Positions 1 to 8,324 of a stretch of 64,000 nucleotides of DNA are shown in pieces (position 1 is the first letter of the stretch; each line of letters starts with the position of its first letter). Made by a program: the position numbers and the translations under genes. The notes below the pieces were generated by a model. The model had not been told where the DNA came from. It searched no databases and saw only the letters and a list, made by a program, of their open reading frames with translations. Origin of the DNA: Onstottus_B sp049273855 (GTDB lineage: Bacteria; Acidobacteriota; Blastocatellia; UBA7656); the NCBI GenBank assembly GCA_049273855.1, contig JBASRN010000270.1:9342-73341 (forward strand). The letters run 5' to 3'.

Positions 1-411
1 GTGGTGCTGTTGTACGGCGGACATCGCAAAGAACTCTCCGGCGGCTTCCGGCTCACGACCAACAATCGAATGGAGTTGCTGGCTGTGATCGTCGGCTTGC
101 GCTCGTTGAAGGAGCGGTGCTCCGTCAAGGTTTATTGCGACTCGCAGTACGTCGTGAATGCAATCGAAAAAGGCTGGGCGGCGCGCTGGCGAGCGAACGG
201 CTGGAGGCGGAACAAGAAAGAGAAAGCTATCAACGCCGACTTGTGGGAACAATTGCTCGATTTGTGCGAGAAGCACGAAGTTGAGATGGTCTGGGTGCGC
301 GGCCACTCAGGAGTAAAAGAGAACGAACGCTGCGATGTCTTGTCGGTAGCCGCCGCCAGTCAACCCGAACTTGCTATTGACGAAGCGTATGAGAAGACAC
401 TAGGTCGCTAA
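1..411 (+). CDS. rnhA: Ribonuclease HI, 5'-truncated by the window edge
   Basis: Ribonuclease HI cuts the RNA strand of RNA-DNA hybrids in the cytoplasm and removes R-loops and primers. The visible 136 residues align with E. coli RNase HI from about residue 24 onward. Three of the four catalytic acidic residues are present: Glu in TNNRMEL, Asp in CDSQYV and Asp in ENERCD, with the HSGVKENERCD loop typical of the family. The N-terminal strand with the first Asp (the DGS/GNPGPGG part) lies before the window, so the GTG at base 1 is not a real start. The final helix reads NERCDVLSVAAA. Stop TAA is at 409-411. Identity is secure; completeness cannot be judged. Confidence 0.93.
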   Translation: MVLLYGGHRKELSGGFRLTTNNRMELLAVIVGLRSLKERCSVKVYCDSQYVVNAIEKGWAARWRANGWRRNKKEKAINADLWEQLLDLCEKHEVEMVWVRGHSGVKENERCDVLSVAAASQPELAIDEAYEKTLGR

Positions 412-516
412 ATGGTCTCGCCCGAGTGGCCCGACCCTCCCAAATATTCTCGTAGCAACCTAACCGGGCCTGTTTACCCTCTCGCATTTGTGCCGCGTCA
501 TCATTAACATCCTCGT

Positions 517-2430
517 ATGGCCATGCGTTTCTCCTTGGGCGGGTCGCATCCCGGCAATGAGCGGCCAACGCTTCACCAACGGTTTGCCGCGCTTCGCTAC
601 ATCCGTCCCCTGATCAGCCTCGTGTGGGAAGCCCATCGCGGATACACGACGACGATGGCGCTGTTACGTCTGATGCGAGCCGGCATTCCGGTGGCGATGC
701 TTTGGGTCGGCAAGCTGATCATCGACGCGGTGGTCGCTTCGCGCGAATCGTCCCCCGACTTCGCACGGCTGTGGAAACTGGTTGCGCTCGAAATAGTCAT
801 CGTGACTGCGAACGAGGTTCTTGCAAGAGCATCGTCGCTTGTTGAAAGCTTGCTGGGCGATCTTTTCTCAAATCATACAAGTGTGCGCTTGATGGAGCAT
901 GCTGCGACGCTTGACCTTGCGCACTTCGAAGATCCGGCGTTCTACGATCATCTCGAACGGGCGCGACGGCAGACAACCAGCCGAATCGGGTTGCTGGCGC
1001 AGCTTCTGGCTATCGGGCAGGACGGCCTCACATTGATGTCGTTGGGCGCAGCGCTGGTGGTGTACAACCCGTGGCTTTTGCTCCTGCTTGCGGTCGCAGT
1101 GCTGCCGAGCTTTTTTGGCGAGACTCACTTCGCGTCCCTCGAGTATTCGATGCAGTTCCGCTGGACCCCCGAGCGAAGACAACTCGATTATCTGCGCTAT
1201 GTCGCCGCGAGCGATAGAACCGCGAAAGAAGTGCAGTCGTTCGGTTTGTCGCCCTGGTTAATCGAGAGGTTCCGCAAGCTCTCGTGGAAGTTCTACGACG
1301 AAAACAAGAAGCTCTCGATCCGCAAAGCTAACGTCAGCACATTGCTTTCGCTCGTAGGGACCCTGGGCTATTACAGCGCGTACGCGATCATACTTGTGCG
1401 CGCCATGCGAGGGGAGATGTCGATCGGTACGCTTACTTTCCTGGCAGGCTCATTCGCTCGAAGCCGCCAGTTGATCCAGGGACTGTTGCTGGGTGCAGGC
1501 GGGATTTATCAACAATGTCTCTACCTTAAGGACCTCTTCGATTTTTTTGAAATGAAACCATCGATCGCGTCGACTCCGGGCGCGCCTCCAGTGCCCAATC
1601 CGATAAGTGAAGGGTTCGTGTTCGAAGACGTCGGGTTTCAGTATCCCGGAAGCGATGCCTGGGCAATACGGCATGTGAGTTTTGCGCTACGGCCCGGCGA
1701 GCGCGTCGCGTTCGTGGGCGAAAACGGTGCCGGCAAGACGACTCTTACCAAGCTGCTCGCGCGGCTTTACGATCCAACCGAAGGCCGCATCCTGCTGGAC
1801 GGGATAGACCTTCGAGACTATGACATTCATTCTGTGCGTCGCGCGATCGGAGTGATCTTCCAGGATTTCGTCAAGTACGACCTGCGTTTCGACGAAAACA
1901 TCGGCGTCGGCGAGATCGACGAAGTTCGCTCGTACCTCGACGCCTCCGGCGCAAGCGAACGAGAGCGCGATTCAACCGCGCCGTTTGATGGCAACGGCGA
2001 AGTGCCCGGGGCGATCATTGAAGCTTCAGAGAAGTCGCAGGCGTCGAGCCTGTTGCCCCGATTCTCAAAAGGGTACAAGCAAATGCTCGGCCGGCGTTTC
2101 GACGAGGGGGTCGAGTTGTCGGGCGGTGAATGGCAAAAGATTGCGCTCGCCCGCGCTTACATGCGCGACGCGCAGGTGCTGATTCTGGACGAGCCGACGG
2201 CCTCGCTCGATGCGCGCGCCGAGTACGAAGTTTTCATTCGTTTCTCGCAGTTGATAGCGGGACGAATGGCGGTGATCATCTCGCATCGTTTCTCGACTGT
2301 GAGGATGGCGGATCGGATCGTCGTTCTGCAAAACGGCATGGTGATCGAAGATGGTTCGCACCAGGAGCTCGTCACGAGAGGCGGGTTGTACGCTGAGCTG
2401 TTCGCGCTGCAGGCGGAGGGTTATCGATAG
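517..2430 (+). CDS. ABC transporter, fused permease and ATP-binding protein
   Basis: A 637-residue type I ABC exporter half-transporter, expected in the inner membrane as a dimer and driving export of an unknown substrate. The N-terminal 330 residues hold hydrophobic membrane segments (for example around 45-65 and 165-190). The ATPase domain has Walker A GENGAGKTT near residue 400, Q-loop (VIFQDF), signature LSGGEWQ near 540, Walker B VLILDEP and the H-loop ISHR. Between Q-loop and signature there is a long hydrophilic stretch (about residues 470-520) that is larger than in standard exporters. Start ATG 517 has no strong ribosome site; it follows rnhA by 105 bp. No partner half-transporter is adjacent, so homodimer is likely. 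Substrate cannot be told. Confidence 0.9.
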   Translation: MAMRFSLGGSHPGNERPTLHQRFAALRYIRPLISLVWEAHRGYTTTMALLRLMRAGIPVAMLWVGKLIIDAVVASRESSPDFARLWKLVALEIVIVTANEVLARASSLVESLLGDLFSNHTSVRLMEHAATLDLAHFEDPAFYDHLERARRQTTSRIGLLAQLLAIGQDGLTLMSLGAALVVYNPWLLLLLAVAVLPSFFGETHFASLEYSMQFRWTPERRQLDYLRYVAASDRTAKEVQSFGLSPWLIERFRKLSWKFYDENKKLSIRKANVSTLLSLVGTLGYYSAYAIILVRAMRGEMSIGTLTFLAGSFARSRQLIQGLLLGAGGIYQQCLYLKDLFDFFEMKPSIASTPGAPPVPNPISEGFVFEDVGFQYPGSDAWAIRHVSFALRPGERVAFVGENGAGKTTLTKLLARLYDPTEGRILLDGIDLRDYDIHSVRRAIGVIFQDFVKYDLRFDENIGVGEIDEVRSYLDASGASERERDSTAPFDGNGEVPGAIIEASEKSQASSLLPRFSKGYKQMLGRRFDEGVELSGGEWQKIALARAYMRDAQVLILDEPTASLDARAEYEVFIRFSQLIAGRMAVIISHRFSTVRMADRIVVLQNGMVIEDGSHQELVTRGGLYAELFALQAEGYR

Positions 2431-2444
2431 GCTCTTTATGGTCG

Positions 2445-3062
2445 CTAGCGCTGCGCTCTGGATGCGATTCGCTGAGTCAGGTGAGGCAGAAACGTGTTGA
2501 GCACCCGGTAGCCCAACAAGACCGCGACAGCCACACCAAAGAGGATTGGCTCGCGAGTATCCGCCTTCACAAGCATGTAGTAATGAATCACTCCGCCGAT
2601 TGCCGCGAGGTAAACCAGCCTGTGTACCTGGTTCCACCGCTTGCCACCCAGCCGCTTGATGCTCTTTTGAGTTGAAGTAAGAGCGAGCGGCACCAGCATA
2701 ACAAAGCTCGCCATCCCGACGGTGATAAACGGGCGCTTGACGATGTCTTCGCCGATGAGCCTCAAGCCGAAAAACTTGTCGAACCAGACGTAGGTCAACA
2801 AGTGAATGCAGCCATAGAAGAAGCCGTACAGTCCGAGCAGGCGGCGGAACTTGATCATCCACGGAAGCACGAGCGTTTTGCGGAGCGGCGTAACGGCCAG
2901 CGAGAGTATAAGGAACAGCAACGTCAGCGCGCCGGTCGTGCGAGTCGCGAACTCGGTTGGGTTCGCGCCGAGGCGTTGATGATACCAGTCCCAGCCAAGC
3001 ATCGAGAGCGGCACCGCGCTGTTAACGAAAATCACGAACTGTGCGAATCTGGTGTCTTTCAT
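2445..3062 (-). CDS. msrQ: MsrQ, haem-binding membrane subunit of methionine sulfoxide reductase
   Basis: MsrQ (YedZ) is an inner-membrane haem b protein of the ferric-reductase-like fold that passes electrons from the quinone pool to periplasmic MsrP, which repairs oxidised methionines. The 205-residue product has about six hydrophobic segments and histidines in GCIHLLTYVWF, VHRLVYLAAIGGVIHYY that fit haem ligands. The gene lies directly after msrP on the same strand, the standard msrPQ order. I chose ATG at 3062 (MKDTRFAQF); an in-frame start at 3131 would add 23 polar residues encoded by a repeat tract and is unlikely. The ABC transporter gene converges on it, with 14 bp between stops. Confidence 0.9.
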   Translation of the reverse strand: MKDTRFAQFVIFVNSAVPLSMLGWDWYHQRLGANPTEFATRTTGALTLLFLILSLAVTPLRKTLVLPWMIKFRRLLGLYGFFYGCIHLLTYVWFDKFFGLRLIGEDIVKRPFITVGMASFVMLVPLALTSTQKSIKRLGGKRWNQVHRLVYLAAIGGVIHYYMLVKADTREPILFGVAVAVLLGYRVLNTFLPHLTQRIASRAQR

Positions 3063-3183
3063 ATGGAAACGTGATTCGTCATTCGTAATTCGTGCGTGAC
3101 CGCATCTAAATATTCCCTCATCACGAATCACGAATCACGAATCACGGCTCACCCGTCACGCATCACGGCTCACGCATCACTCC
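3063..3183. repeat. CACGAATCACG tandem and inverted repeat tract between msrP and msrQ
   Basis: This gap is built from iterated ATCACGAATCACG units (around 3119-3147) followed by TCACGCATCAC units near 3157-3180, and facing GTGATTCGT/ATTCGTGCGTGA units near 3070-3100. The opposed copies can pair into a long imperfect hairpin. Related motifs occur at 32047-32077 and 41150-41204, so this is a dispersed family. Lying inside an msrPQ operon, it may tune msrQ expression or mRNA stability. Confidence 0.7.
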
Positions 3184-4164
3184 TCAATAGTACCGCCGCA
3201 AATCCATGCCTTCGTACATCTGCGCGACTTGATCAGCGTAGCCGTTGAACAGAAGCGTGTCTCGCATCCCGAACTCGCCGATCCTGCGCTCGCGTGCCTG
3301 GCTCCATCGCGGATGGCTCACCGCCGGGTTCACGTTCGAATAGAATCCGTACTCGTTGGATGCGGCGAGATTCCACGTAGTCGGCGGCTCGCTGTCAACC
3401 AGACGAATCTTGACGATCGACTTGATCCCCTTAAAGCCGTACTTCCACGGCACAACCAGCCTGAGCGGCGCGCCGTTCTGAGGCGGCAGCGTCTCGCCAT
3501 ATAACCCGGTCGCCAGAATAGTCAGCGGGTGCATGGCTTCGTCGAGCCTCAGTCCCTCGACATAAGGCCAGTCCAGAACACTAGACCGGATGTTTGGCAT
3601 CCTCGCCGGATCGGCCAGCGTCTCGAAAGCGATATACTTCCCTTGGGAGTTCGGCTGCACCTGGTCCAGAAGCCTGCTCAGCGGGAATCCCACCCACGGA
3701 ATCACCATCGACCAGCCTTCGACGCAGCGCATGCGGTAGACGCGCTCCTCGGGCGGCGCAAGCTTGATTAGTTCGTCGATGTCGAAGACCTTCGGTTTGT
3801 TCACGAGGCCCTCGACCGAGACCGTCCACGGACGAGTTATGAAACCCCTCGCCTTGTCGGCCACCCCGCGTTTGTCGGTCGAGAACTCATAGAAGTTGTT
3901 GTAGTGAGTAATATCCTCGAAGGGAGTGTTCTTTTCATCGAGCTGGGCAATGGCCGGGGCGGACTGAACGTCGGCGATCTTCTCGCCCGACGGCTCGGCA
4001 AGTTGTCCCTTCTCGTTAGTGCGGGTGAAGCTTCGATAGAGCAGGCCTGTCGCAGTCGTCGAAGCGGCCAGCACCACGCCGCGCATGAAGGTTCTGCGGT
4101 TCAGATAAATGCCCTGAGGTGTGATCTCGTTGCTTTTGATATCGTCCGGCTTCTTGACCAACAT
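3184..4164 (-). CDS. msrP: MsrP, Tat-exported molybdopterin methionine sulfoxide reductase
   Basis: MsrP (YedY) is the periplasmic Mo-molybdopterin subunit that reduces protein-bound methionine sulfoxide, using electrons from MsrQ. The product is 326 residues, close to the usual 330. A twin-arginine signal (NRRTFMRG then a hydrophobic stretch) lies near residues 20-45. The Mo-ligand cysteine is in YRMRCVEGWSMVIPW, and the C-terminal part (PLRLVVPWKYGFKGIKSI, PPTTWN) is typical of the sulfite oxidase fold. I chose ATG at 4164 because GGAAGCAG lies just before it; a TTG at 4176 is a weaker alternative. msrQ follows after a repeat tract. Confidence 0.95.
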   Translation of the reverse strand: MLVKKPDDIKSNEITPQGIYLNRRTFMRGVVLAASTTATGLLYRSFTRTNEKGQLAEPSGEKIADVQSAPAIAQLDEKNTPFEDITHYNNFYEFSTDKRGVADKARGFITRPWTVSVEGLVNKPKVFDIDELIKLAPPEERVYRMRCVEGWSMVIPWVGFPLSRLLDQVQPNSQGKYIAFETLADPARMPNIRSSVLDWPYVEGLRLDEAMHPLTILATGLYGETLPPQNGAPLRLVVPWKYGFKGIKSIVKIRLVDSEPPTTWNLAASNEYGFYSNVNPAVSHPRWSQARERRIGEFGMRDTLLFNGYADQVAQMYEGMDLRRYY

Positions 4165-4341
4165 GGCTGCTTCCAATCTTACAAGCGGCCGCCGCGATTA
4201 GCTACGACGCGAGGTAGCGTCAATGTCTCTCAGCATACCCTTACGGCCCCGAGGCTCTGTGGTTCGTTAGCGTCGAAATCCTGCTAACCGCTAGAGTCGC
4301 GAGGACGGCTCACCTCTGTTAAATCTCATGTGAGTCGGGTT

Positions 4342-4515
4342 CTATTCCAGGACGCGTTTGGGTGAAGGTCGCGCACCGGCATCCTTGTCGATCGCTCGAT
4401 CCGTGGGGCCGCTGCTTACAGGTTTGGCTTTCGCCAGCGACAGGCACAGCCGACGAAGCTGCGAAACGAGTTTCAATCGCGCCGTAACGGCCTTGGCTGA
4501 CATATCGACGTTCAT
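4342..4515 (-). CDS. 57-residue protein translationally coupled to the nucleotidyltransferase
   Basis: A small ORF starting MNVDMSAKAV and ending SPKRVLE. Its ATG (4515-4513) overlaps the TGA of the upstream nucleotidyltransferase gene as ATGA, the classic arrangement for coupled translation, which is the main reason to believe it. The first half predicts as an amphipathic helix (TARLKLVSQLRRLCLSLAKAK) and the second half is polar and probably disordered. I recall no named family with certainty. By position it may be a partner of the nucleotidyltransferase. Sequence alone does not show a function. Confidence 0.6.
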   Translation of the reverse strand: MNVDMSAKAVTARLKLVSQLRRLCLSLAKAKPVSSGPTDRAIDKDAGARPSPKRVLE

Positions 4516-4970
4516 ACAAGCTCTCGCAACCGTTTAATGTCGTCGAGGTCCTGGCCACTTCCTCGAAAGGATTTTAGTTCGATCAATCCCTTTGGAGCCA
4601 GAACGCTCAGCACTCCCTCCTCCCAGTTAACGAGTGAGCGAGATGCCCAGATCTCCGCTGTCTGCGGAGTCACCAACAAGAGATCGAGCGAAAGCACAAT
4701 GCCGGTCTCGGGATCTATCTTCGACACCCGCCGTATTTCTATCGCTCCTTTTGCGAACGTCATCGGCATCGCGTCGATTACGTAGCCCAATTTCTTCGCT
4801 AAGGCTCTAACCGCTTCCAGATCATCGGCTCGTATCAGCAAGTCGATATCTACCGTGGCGCGCGGCAGTCCGTGAACTGCCATCGCAAGTCCGCCGCACA
4901 CAGCGTACTCTATCCCTTCCTCTTCGAGAGCAGAGACGATTGATTTGAACTCTTCGTATAGATCAAACAC
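4512..4970 (-). CDS. Minimal nucleotidyltransferase-fold protein (DUF6036/AbiEii-like)
   Basis: A 152-residue protein with the core of a polymerase-beta-type nucleotidyltransferase: helix, then YAVCGGLAMAVHGLPRATVDIDLLI, where the G-G/S and DxD (DID) motifs would bind metal and nucleotide. A third acidic strand, SLDLLLV, follows near residue 100. Such small proteins modify partner proteins or RNA and are often toxin or antitoxin parts, but many have no known target. It ends by ATGA overlap with a 57-residue ORF. It follows the GT9 gene by 51 bp and may be the end of that minus-strand run. Neither a HEPN partner nor an AbiEi partner is visible. Confidence 0.75.
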   Translation of the reverse strand: MFDLYEEFKSIVSALEEEGIEYAVCGGLAMAVHGLPRATVDIDLLIRADDLEAVRALAKKLGYVIDAMPMTFAKGAIEIRRVSKIDPETGIVLSLDLLLVTPQTAEIWASRSLVNWEEGVLSVLAPKGLIELKSFRGSGQDLDDIKRLRELV

Positions 4971-5021
4971 TTCATCCTATCCCCCCGAATTGTACCACCG
5001 CGAAACGCGATCCAGGATTAG

Positions 5022-6545
5022 TCAACCGGTGCACTGGTCCAGCAGCTCCCGCGCCCGGCCAAGCGTTTCCGAGAGAACCTCGTCCTCGGTCATCGATTGC
5101 TCCACTACCACCACCCGCGTCTCCGCCTTTCCCGTTGGCCGCCATCGATCCAGCATTCGCCGTGAGCTGAACCCGGCAAACACATCGATGCAAGGCACGC
5201 CAAGCGCAGCCGCAATGTGTTGGCCTGCTGAATCGTAGCCAATGTAAAGGTCGCTCTCACCGATCAACGCCGCAAGCAAACCGATCCGCCCGCTCCATAC
5301 AGCAAGCTCCGCTTCGATTCGATCCTCTCCCAGCAGCCGCGGCAAGCTCTCCTCGTCAAGCTCGATCATGCGGAGCCTATCGTTCGAAGAACGTTTCGCA
5401 AACTCGAATACCGCTTCCGCACGCTTTGCTTCGCCCGCGCCCGCACCTTTGTCGAGGAAGACCGTTGCGCCGTCACGCAATAGGCTGCTGACGAGTTGTC
5501 GCTCGAAGCCGTCGCCCACTCGCTTCGACGGGTTGCCGCCGACGCCGAAGTTGATGGCGATGACCGGATGCCGCTCGCGTCTGATCCGCCCGGCGAGGGA
5601 GCGGGCCGTGTCGACGTCCGCCGGCGTAAGACTCACGACGGGGTAGGCCGGGAGCTTAGGGCCGAGCACCTCGTCGAGCCATGCCGAGGTCAGCTCCGAC
5701 AGCGAGGCCATCGAGTCGTGGCGGTACTCACGGCTGGGAAAGAACAGATAATCAGCTCCATCAGCGCGCGCCTTGCCCGCGACGCCGGATGACAACGGCA
5801 GCAGCCCAAGCTGCGACAGCCGCGAATCCGGGTCGATGATCAAGGACCGCTCGACTCCTTCTGTCAGCTCGCGCACACAATCGACAAGCGGAAGCCACGC
5901 GAGCAGCCTATCGAGCGCCGTTGCCGCACGCGGATAGTTGATCTCTTTGAACGCGAGCCGCCGGTCGCCGCCGAAAAGCTCCGAAGCTTTGCGTCCGCCG
6001 ACCAACACGATCTCGGCTGATGGGAAAGTCGTCTTGAGCCTCTCGATGATCACGCTGGTTATGGCTACGTCCGCGCCAAGCGTCACCCGCGAGAGCACCA
6101 TCACGCGGCCGGGCTGGAAGCGCTCAGGTCCACTCTGCTCGGTATGATCAACGCCAGACAGCCAGGGATGGCTGTGCTCCCACGAGGTGCGCAGGTCTTC
6201 CGCGCGAGCAAGCACGTCGGCTTCGGTTCGCAGACCAAACTCTCTCAGCTTTTCGTCGAGCGGCCGGCCCCTCTCTGTGTTGCGGCAAACTTGAATCAGT
6301 TGCGCGCAGGCTTGATTGCAAAGCGACACGGCGGCAGGTTCGAAGGAGTCGGCGAGAGTCTCGACCAGCGACCCGAAAAAACACTCAGAGGCTCGTTCTG
6401 CGACTTGCCTGTCTTCTGAGATGGCGAGCTTCGTGAGGCGTTCGACATGATTACGCGGGTAAGCACCGCCTGCTTGAAAGTGAGTCAGGATCTCCGAGAC
6501 CAGTTGCTCGGGCTCGGCATCAGTCGAATGCGGCTCGCTGTTCAT
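5022..6545 (-). CDS. Glycosyltransferase family 9 (heptosyltransferase-like) protein
   Basis: A 507-residue protein whose C-terminal two thirds look like GT9 enzymes, which add heptose or similar sugars to lipopolysaccharide core on the cytoplasmic face of the inner membrane. Evidence is the first Rossmann half beginning VMVLSRVTLGADVAITSVIIERLKTTFP and the second-half motif ESDLYIGYDSAGQHIAAALGVPCIDVFAG, where the sugar nucleotide binds. The N-terminal 150 residues are helical and not of the standard enzyme. The gene starts 15 bp after the LLM oxidoreductase stop, so they are probably cotranscribed. Acceptor and donor are unknown. Confidence 0.75.
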   Translation of the reverse strand: MNSEPHSTDAEPEQLVSEILTHFQAGGAYPRNHVERLTKLAISEDRQVAERASECFFGSLVETLADSFEPAAVSLCNQACAQLIQVCRNTERGRPLDEKLREFGLRTEADVLARAEDLRTSWEHSHPWLSGVDHTEQSGPERFQPGRVMVLSRVTLGADVAITSVIIERLKTTFPSAEIVLVGGRKASELFGGDRRLAFKEINYPRAATALDRLLAWLPLVDCVRELTEGVERSLIIDPDSRLSQLGLLPLSSGVAGKARADGADYLFFPSREYRHDSMASLSELTSAWLDEVLGPKLPAYPVVSLTPADVDTARSLAGRIRRERHPVIAINFGVGGNPSKRVGDGFERQLVSSLLRDGATVFLDKGAGAGEAKRAEAVFEFAKRSSNDRLRMIELDEESLPRLLGEDRIEAELAVWSGRIGLLAALIGESDLYIGYDSAGQHIAAALGVPCIDVFAGFSSRRMLDRWRPTGKAETRVVVVEQSMTEDEVLSETLGRARELLDQCTG

Positions 6546-6560
6546 CTCAGGCCGCTCTTC

Positions 6561-7586
6561 TCACAAAACCAGTTCGGCCATCACGCGAACCGACTGGATC
6601 CCCGAAGCGCCGCAGATCAAAGTGGTCACGCCGCTTTCCCGCCAGGCGGCAAGCTGGTCTTTGATTCGCTCGCGAGGTCCGCAAAGCGCAACTTCATCCA
6701 CAAGCTCGTCTGGCACGGCGGCGATGGCTTCATTCTTTTTGCCTGCGAGGTAGAAGTCTTGAATCGTCTTTGCCGCTTCTTCGTAGCCGTAGCGGCAGGC
6801 GAGGTCATTGTAGAAATTCTTTCCGCGCGCGCCCATCCCTCCTATGTAGAGCGCGAGGTTCGGCTTTACGTGCATTCGGCACGCATTCACATCGTCTCCG
6901 ATTACGACCGCAACGGTCGGAGCAATGTCGAAGTCGGAAATCGTTTTGCCGTCCTTGCGACGCGCGAAACCTGCATCCAGCGACTGACGAAACACGCCCA
7001 CTCGCTTCGGCGAGAAAAAGACCGGCAGCCAGCCGTCGGCTATCTCGGCGGCGAGCGCGACATTTTTTGGCCCGATCGCCGCAAGGTAAATCGGGATGTC
7101 CGCGCGCAGCGGATGCACGATAAGCTTGAGCGGTTTGCCAAGACCGGTCCCCCCTTGCACCGGAATGTCGTAGTACTCGCCGTGATAATCGAGCGCGCGT
7201 TCGCGCTTCAAGATCGTGCGCAGTATCTCGACATACTCGCGGGTGCGGGTAAGCAGCTTGCCGTAGACAACGCCATGCCAGCCTTCGACAACCTGCGGGC
7301 CGGAAGCCCCGATACCTAAAAGGAAGCGGCCGCCGGTCAACAGGTCAATCGTGGCGGCGGTCATTGCTGTCATAGCCGGAGTCCGCGCCGGCATCTGCAT
7401 GATCGCGGTGCCCACGTTAATTCGTTCGGTGTGAGCCGCCAGCCATACCAGCGGCGTCACCGCGTCCGACCCGTAAGCCTCAGCCGTCCACAATGAGTGA
7501 TAACCGAGCCGCTCGGCTTCCTGGGCGATAGCGATGTTGTCTGAAGGGCCCGAACCCCAATACCCGAAATTCAATCCCAGTCGCAT
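6561..7586 (-). CDS. LLM-class flavin-dependent oxidoreductase (F420-type)
   Basis: A 341-residue luciferase-like TIM-barrel enzyme. The pattern LGLNFGYWG, LGYHSLWTAEAYGSDAVTPL, INVGTAIMQMPARTPAMTAMTAATIDLLTGGRFLLGIGASGPQVVEGWHG is that of the F420-dependent LLM oxidoreductase group, which reduces or oxidises small molecules with F420 or FMN. Substrate cannot be told. The ATG overlaps the toxin stop by one base (TAATG) and GAGGAGG lies just upstream, so the start is firm and translation is probably coupled to the toxin-antitoxin pair. F420 biosynthesis genes are not in the window. Confidence 0.88.
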   Translation of the reverse strand: MRLGLNFGYWGSGPSDNIAIAQEAERLGYHSLWTAEAYGSDAVTPLVWLAAHTERINVGTAIMQMPARTPAMTAMTAATIDLLTGGRFLLGIGASGPQVVEGWHGVVYGKLLTRTREYVEILRTILKRERALDYHGEYYDIPVQGGTGLGKPLKLIVHPLRADIPIYLAAIGPKNVALAAEIADGWLPVFFSPKRVGVFRQSLDAGFARRKDGKTISDFDIAPTVAVVIGDDVNACRMHVKPNLALYIGGMGARGKNFYNDLACRYGYEEAAKTIQDFYLAGKKNEAIAAVPDELVDEVALCGPRERIKDQLAAWRESGVTTLICGASGIQSVRVMAELVL

Positions 7587-7933
7587 TATGCCTCCTCGCC
7601 AATTATCTTTCGAATCTCGTTAGGTGAAATATCTCCCTGCTCGAGCTTCGAATAGATTTCAACCAGCAGCACCGCCCCGGGATTCTTTAGCTGGTAGATA
7701 AGCCGATAACCAGAGCTCTTACCTTTCTGGGCATCCCGATTTCTTACTCGCACCTTGAATACGACATATTCGATTCCATGAATCCGGTCACCAGGAAACT
7801 CACCGCTGTGGATTGTCTCAATAACCGGCTGTACGTCAGAGCGAATATGATGGTATTTCTTTGACAGTGCTCTGAGGTGACGTTTGAACGTGCGTGCGAA
7901 CTTGATTGAAACCTCGGACGATTCATTCAGCAT
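7586..7933 (-). CDS. RelE/ParE-superfamily toxin
   Basis: A 115-residue basic protein with the small RelE-like fold pattern: FARTFKRHLRALSKKYHHIRSDVQPVIETI at the N-terminus, then a strand region ending KGKSSGYRLIYQLKNPGAVLLVEIYSKLEQGDIS. Members cut mRNA on the ribosome or poison gyrase; which applies is not visible. Its ATG lies inside the end of the antitoxin gene (11-bp overlap), standard for such modules. Unusually it then overlaps the LLM oxidoreductase gene by one base, making a toxin-antitoxin pair the head of a longer transcription unit. Confidence 0.82.
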   Translation of the reverse strand: MLNESSEVSIKFARTFKRHLRALSKKYHHIRSDVQPVIETIHSGEFPGDRIHGIEYVVFKVRVRNRDAQKGKSSGYRLIYQLKNPGAVLLVEIYSKLEQGDISPNEIRKIIGEEA

Positions 7934-8138
7934 CTATGCCATCCCACAACTCAGACACGGGGAATGTTTCGCCATGCTGCGCGTCCCGCCAGGCTTCACG
8001 AAAGCTCTCCGCGGCGGGCTTCAACGCAATGCTGTCGCGATAAAGACGAACTATCTGCAACAGGTTGGGCAAGTACTCATCCGGGATGCTCCGAATTTCG
8101 CGGACGAACTGCTGTTCAATCGAAGCCTGCTTACTCAT
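7923..8138 (-). CDS. Antitoxin partner of the RelE-like toxin
   Basis: A 71-residue protein beginning MSKQASIEQQFVREIRSIPDEYLPNLLQIVRLYRDSI, a helical stretch typical of small antitoxins that follow no strong DNA-binding family. The C-terminal half (ESFREAWRDAQHGETFPVSELWDGIDAE) is probably the toxin-binding tail and resembles YefM/Phd-neighbouring antitoxin tails. ATG at 8138 is preceded by AAGGAGAACC, an excellent ribosome site; an upstream start at 8195 has none. The toxin ATG sits inside its last codons. The call rests on size, order and overlap more than on a motif. Confidence 0.75.
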   Translation of the reverse strand: MSKQASIEQQFVREIRSIPDEYLPNLLQIVRLYRDSIALKPAAESFREAWRDAQHGETFPVSELWDGIDAE

Positions 8139-8258
8139 TGGTTCTCCTTCGGATTCGCAAATCTGAAGACAGTGTAGTCGGGAGTGGGTATCCAATCAAC
8201 GTAACTCGGCCAGGTATCGGTGATTCGGAACCGAGGTTATTCGTTCGCGATGCAAGCA

Positions 8259-8324
8259 TCACATGAATTTCCGTCGTCTGAACGCCTTGACGTCCGCGGC
8301 GCTGAGTTCAAACCACCTGCCGTT
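8259..8324 (-). other. In-frame extension beyond the TGA of the GIY-YIG gene
   Basis: After the TGA at 8327-8325 the same frame stays open for 21 codons reading NGRWFELSAADVKAFRRRKFM and then TGA. This is the tail expected for the MUG113-type GIY-YIG family, where a conserved (N/G)EWF-L-A-DV-AF segment follows the EAYWHKRFE-KR motif. The TGA therefore looks like a point mutation of a sense codon, or a read-through codon, rather than the native end. Confidence 0.65.

Noticed and set aside
2065..2862. 265-codon minus-strand reading frame
   Set aside because: It crosses the end of the ABC gene and most of msrQ in another frame, both of which have firm motifs; its own translation has none.
3063..3183. 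CRISPR-like array
   Set aside because: The units are 8-12 bp with no spacers; this is a tandem and inverted repeat, not CRISPR.
4319..4558. 79-residue minus-strand frame
   Set aside because: It overlaps the nucleotidyltransferase end in another frame; the 57-residue frame with ATGA overlap is the better candidate.
6447..7319. 290-codon plus-strand frame
   Set aside because: Antisense to the LLM oxidoreductase and the start of the GT9 gene; no motifs and no ribosome site.
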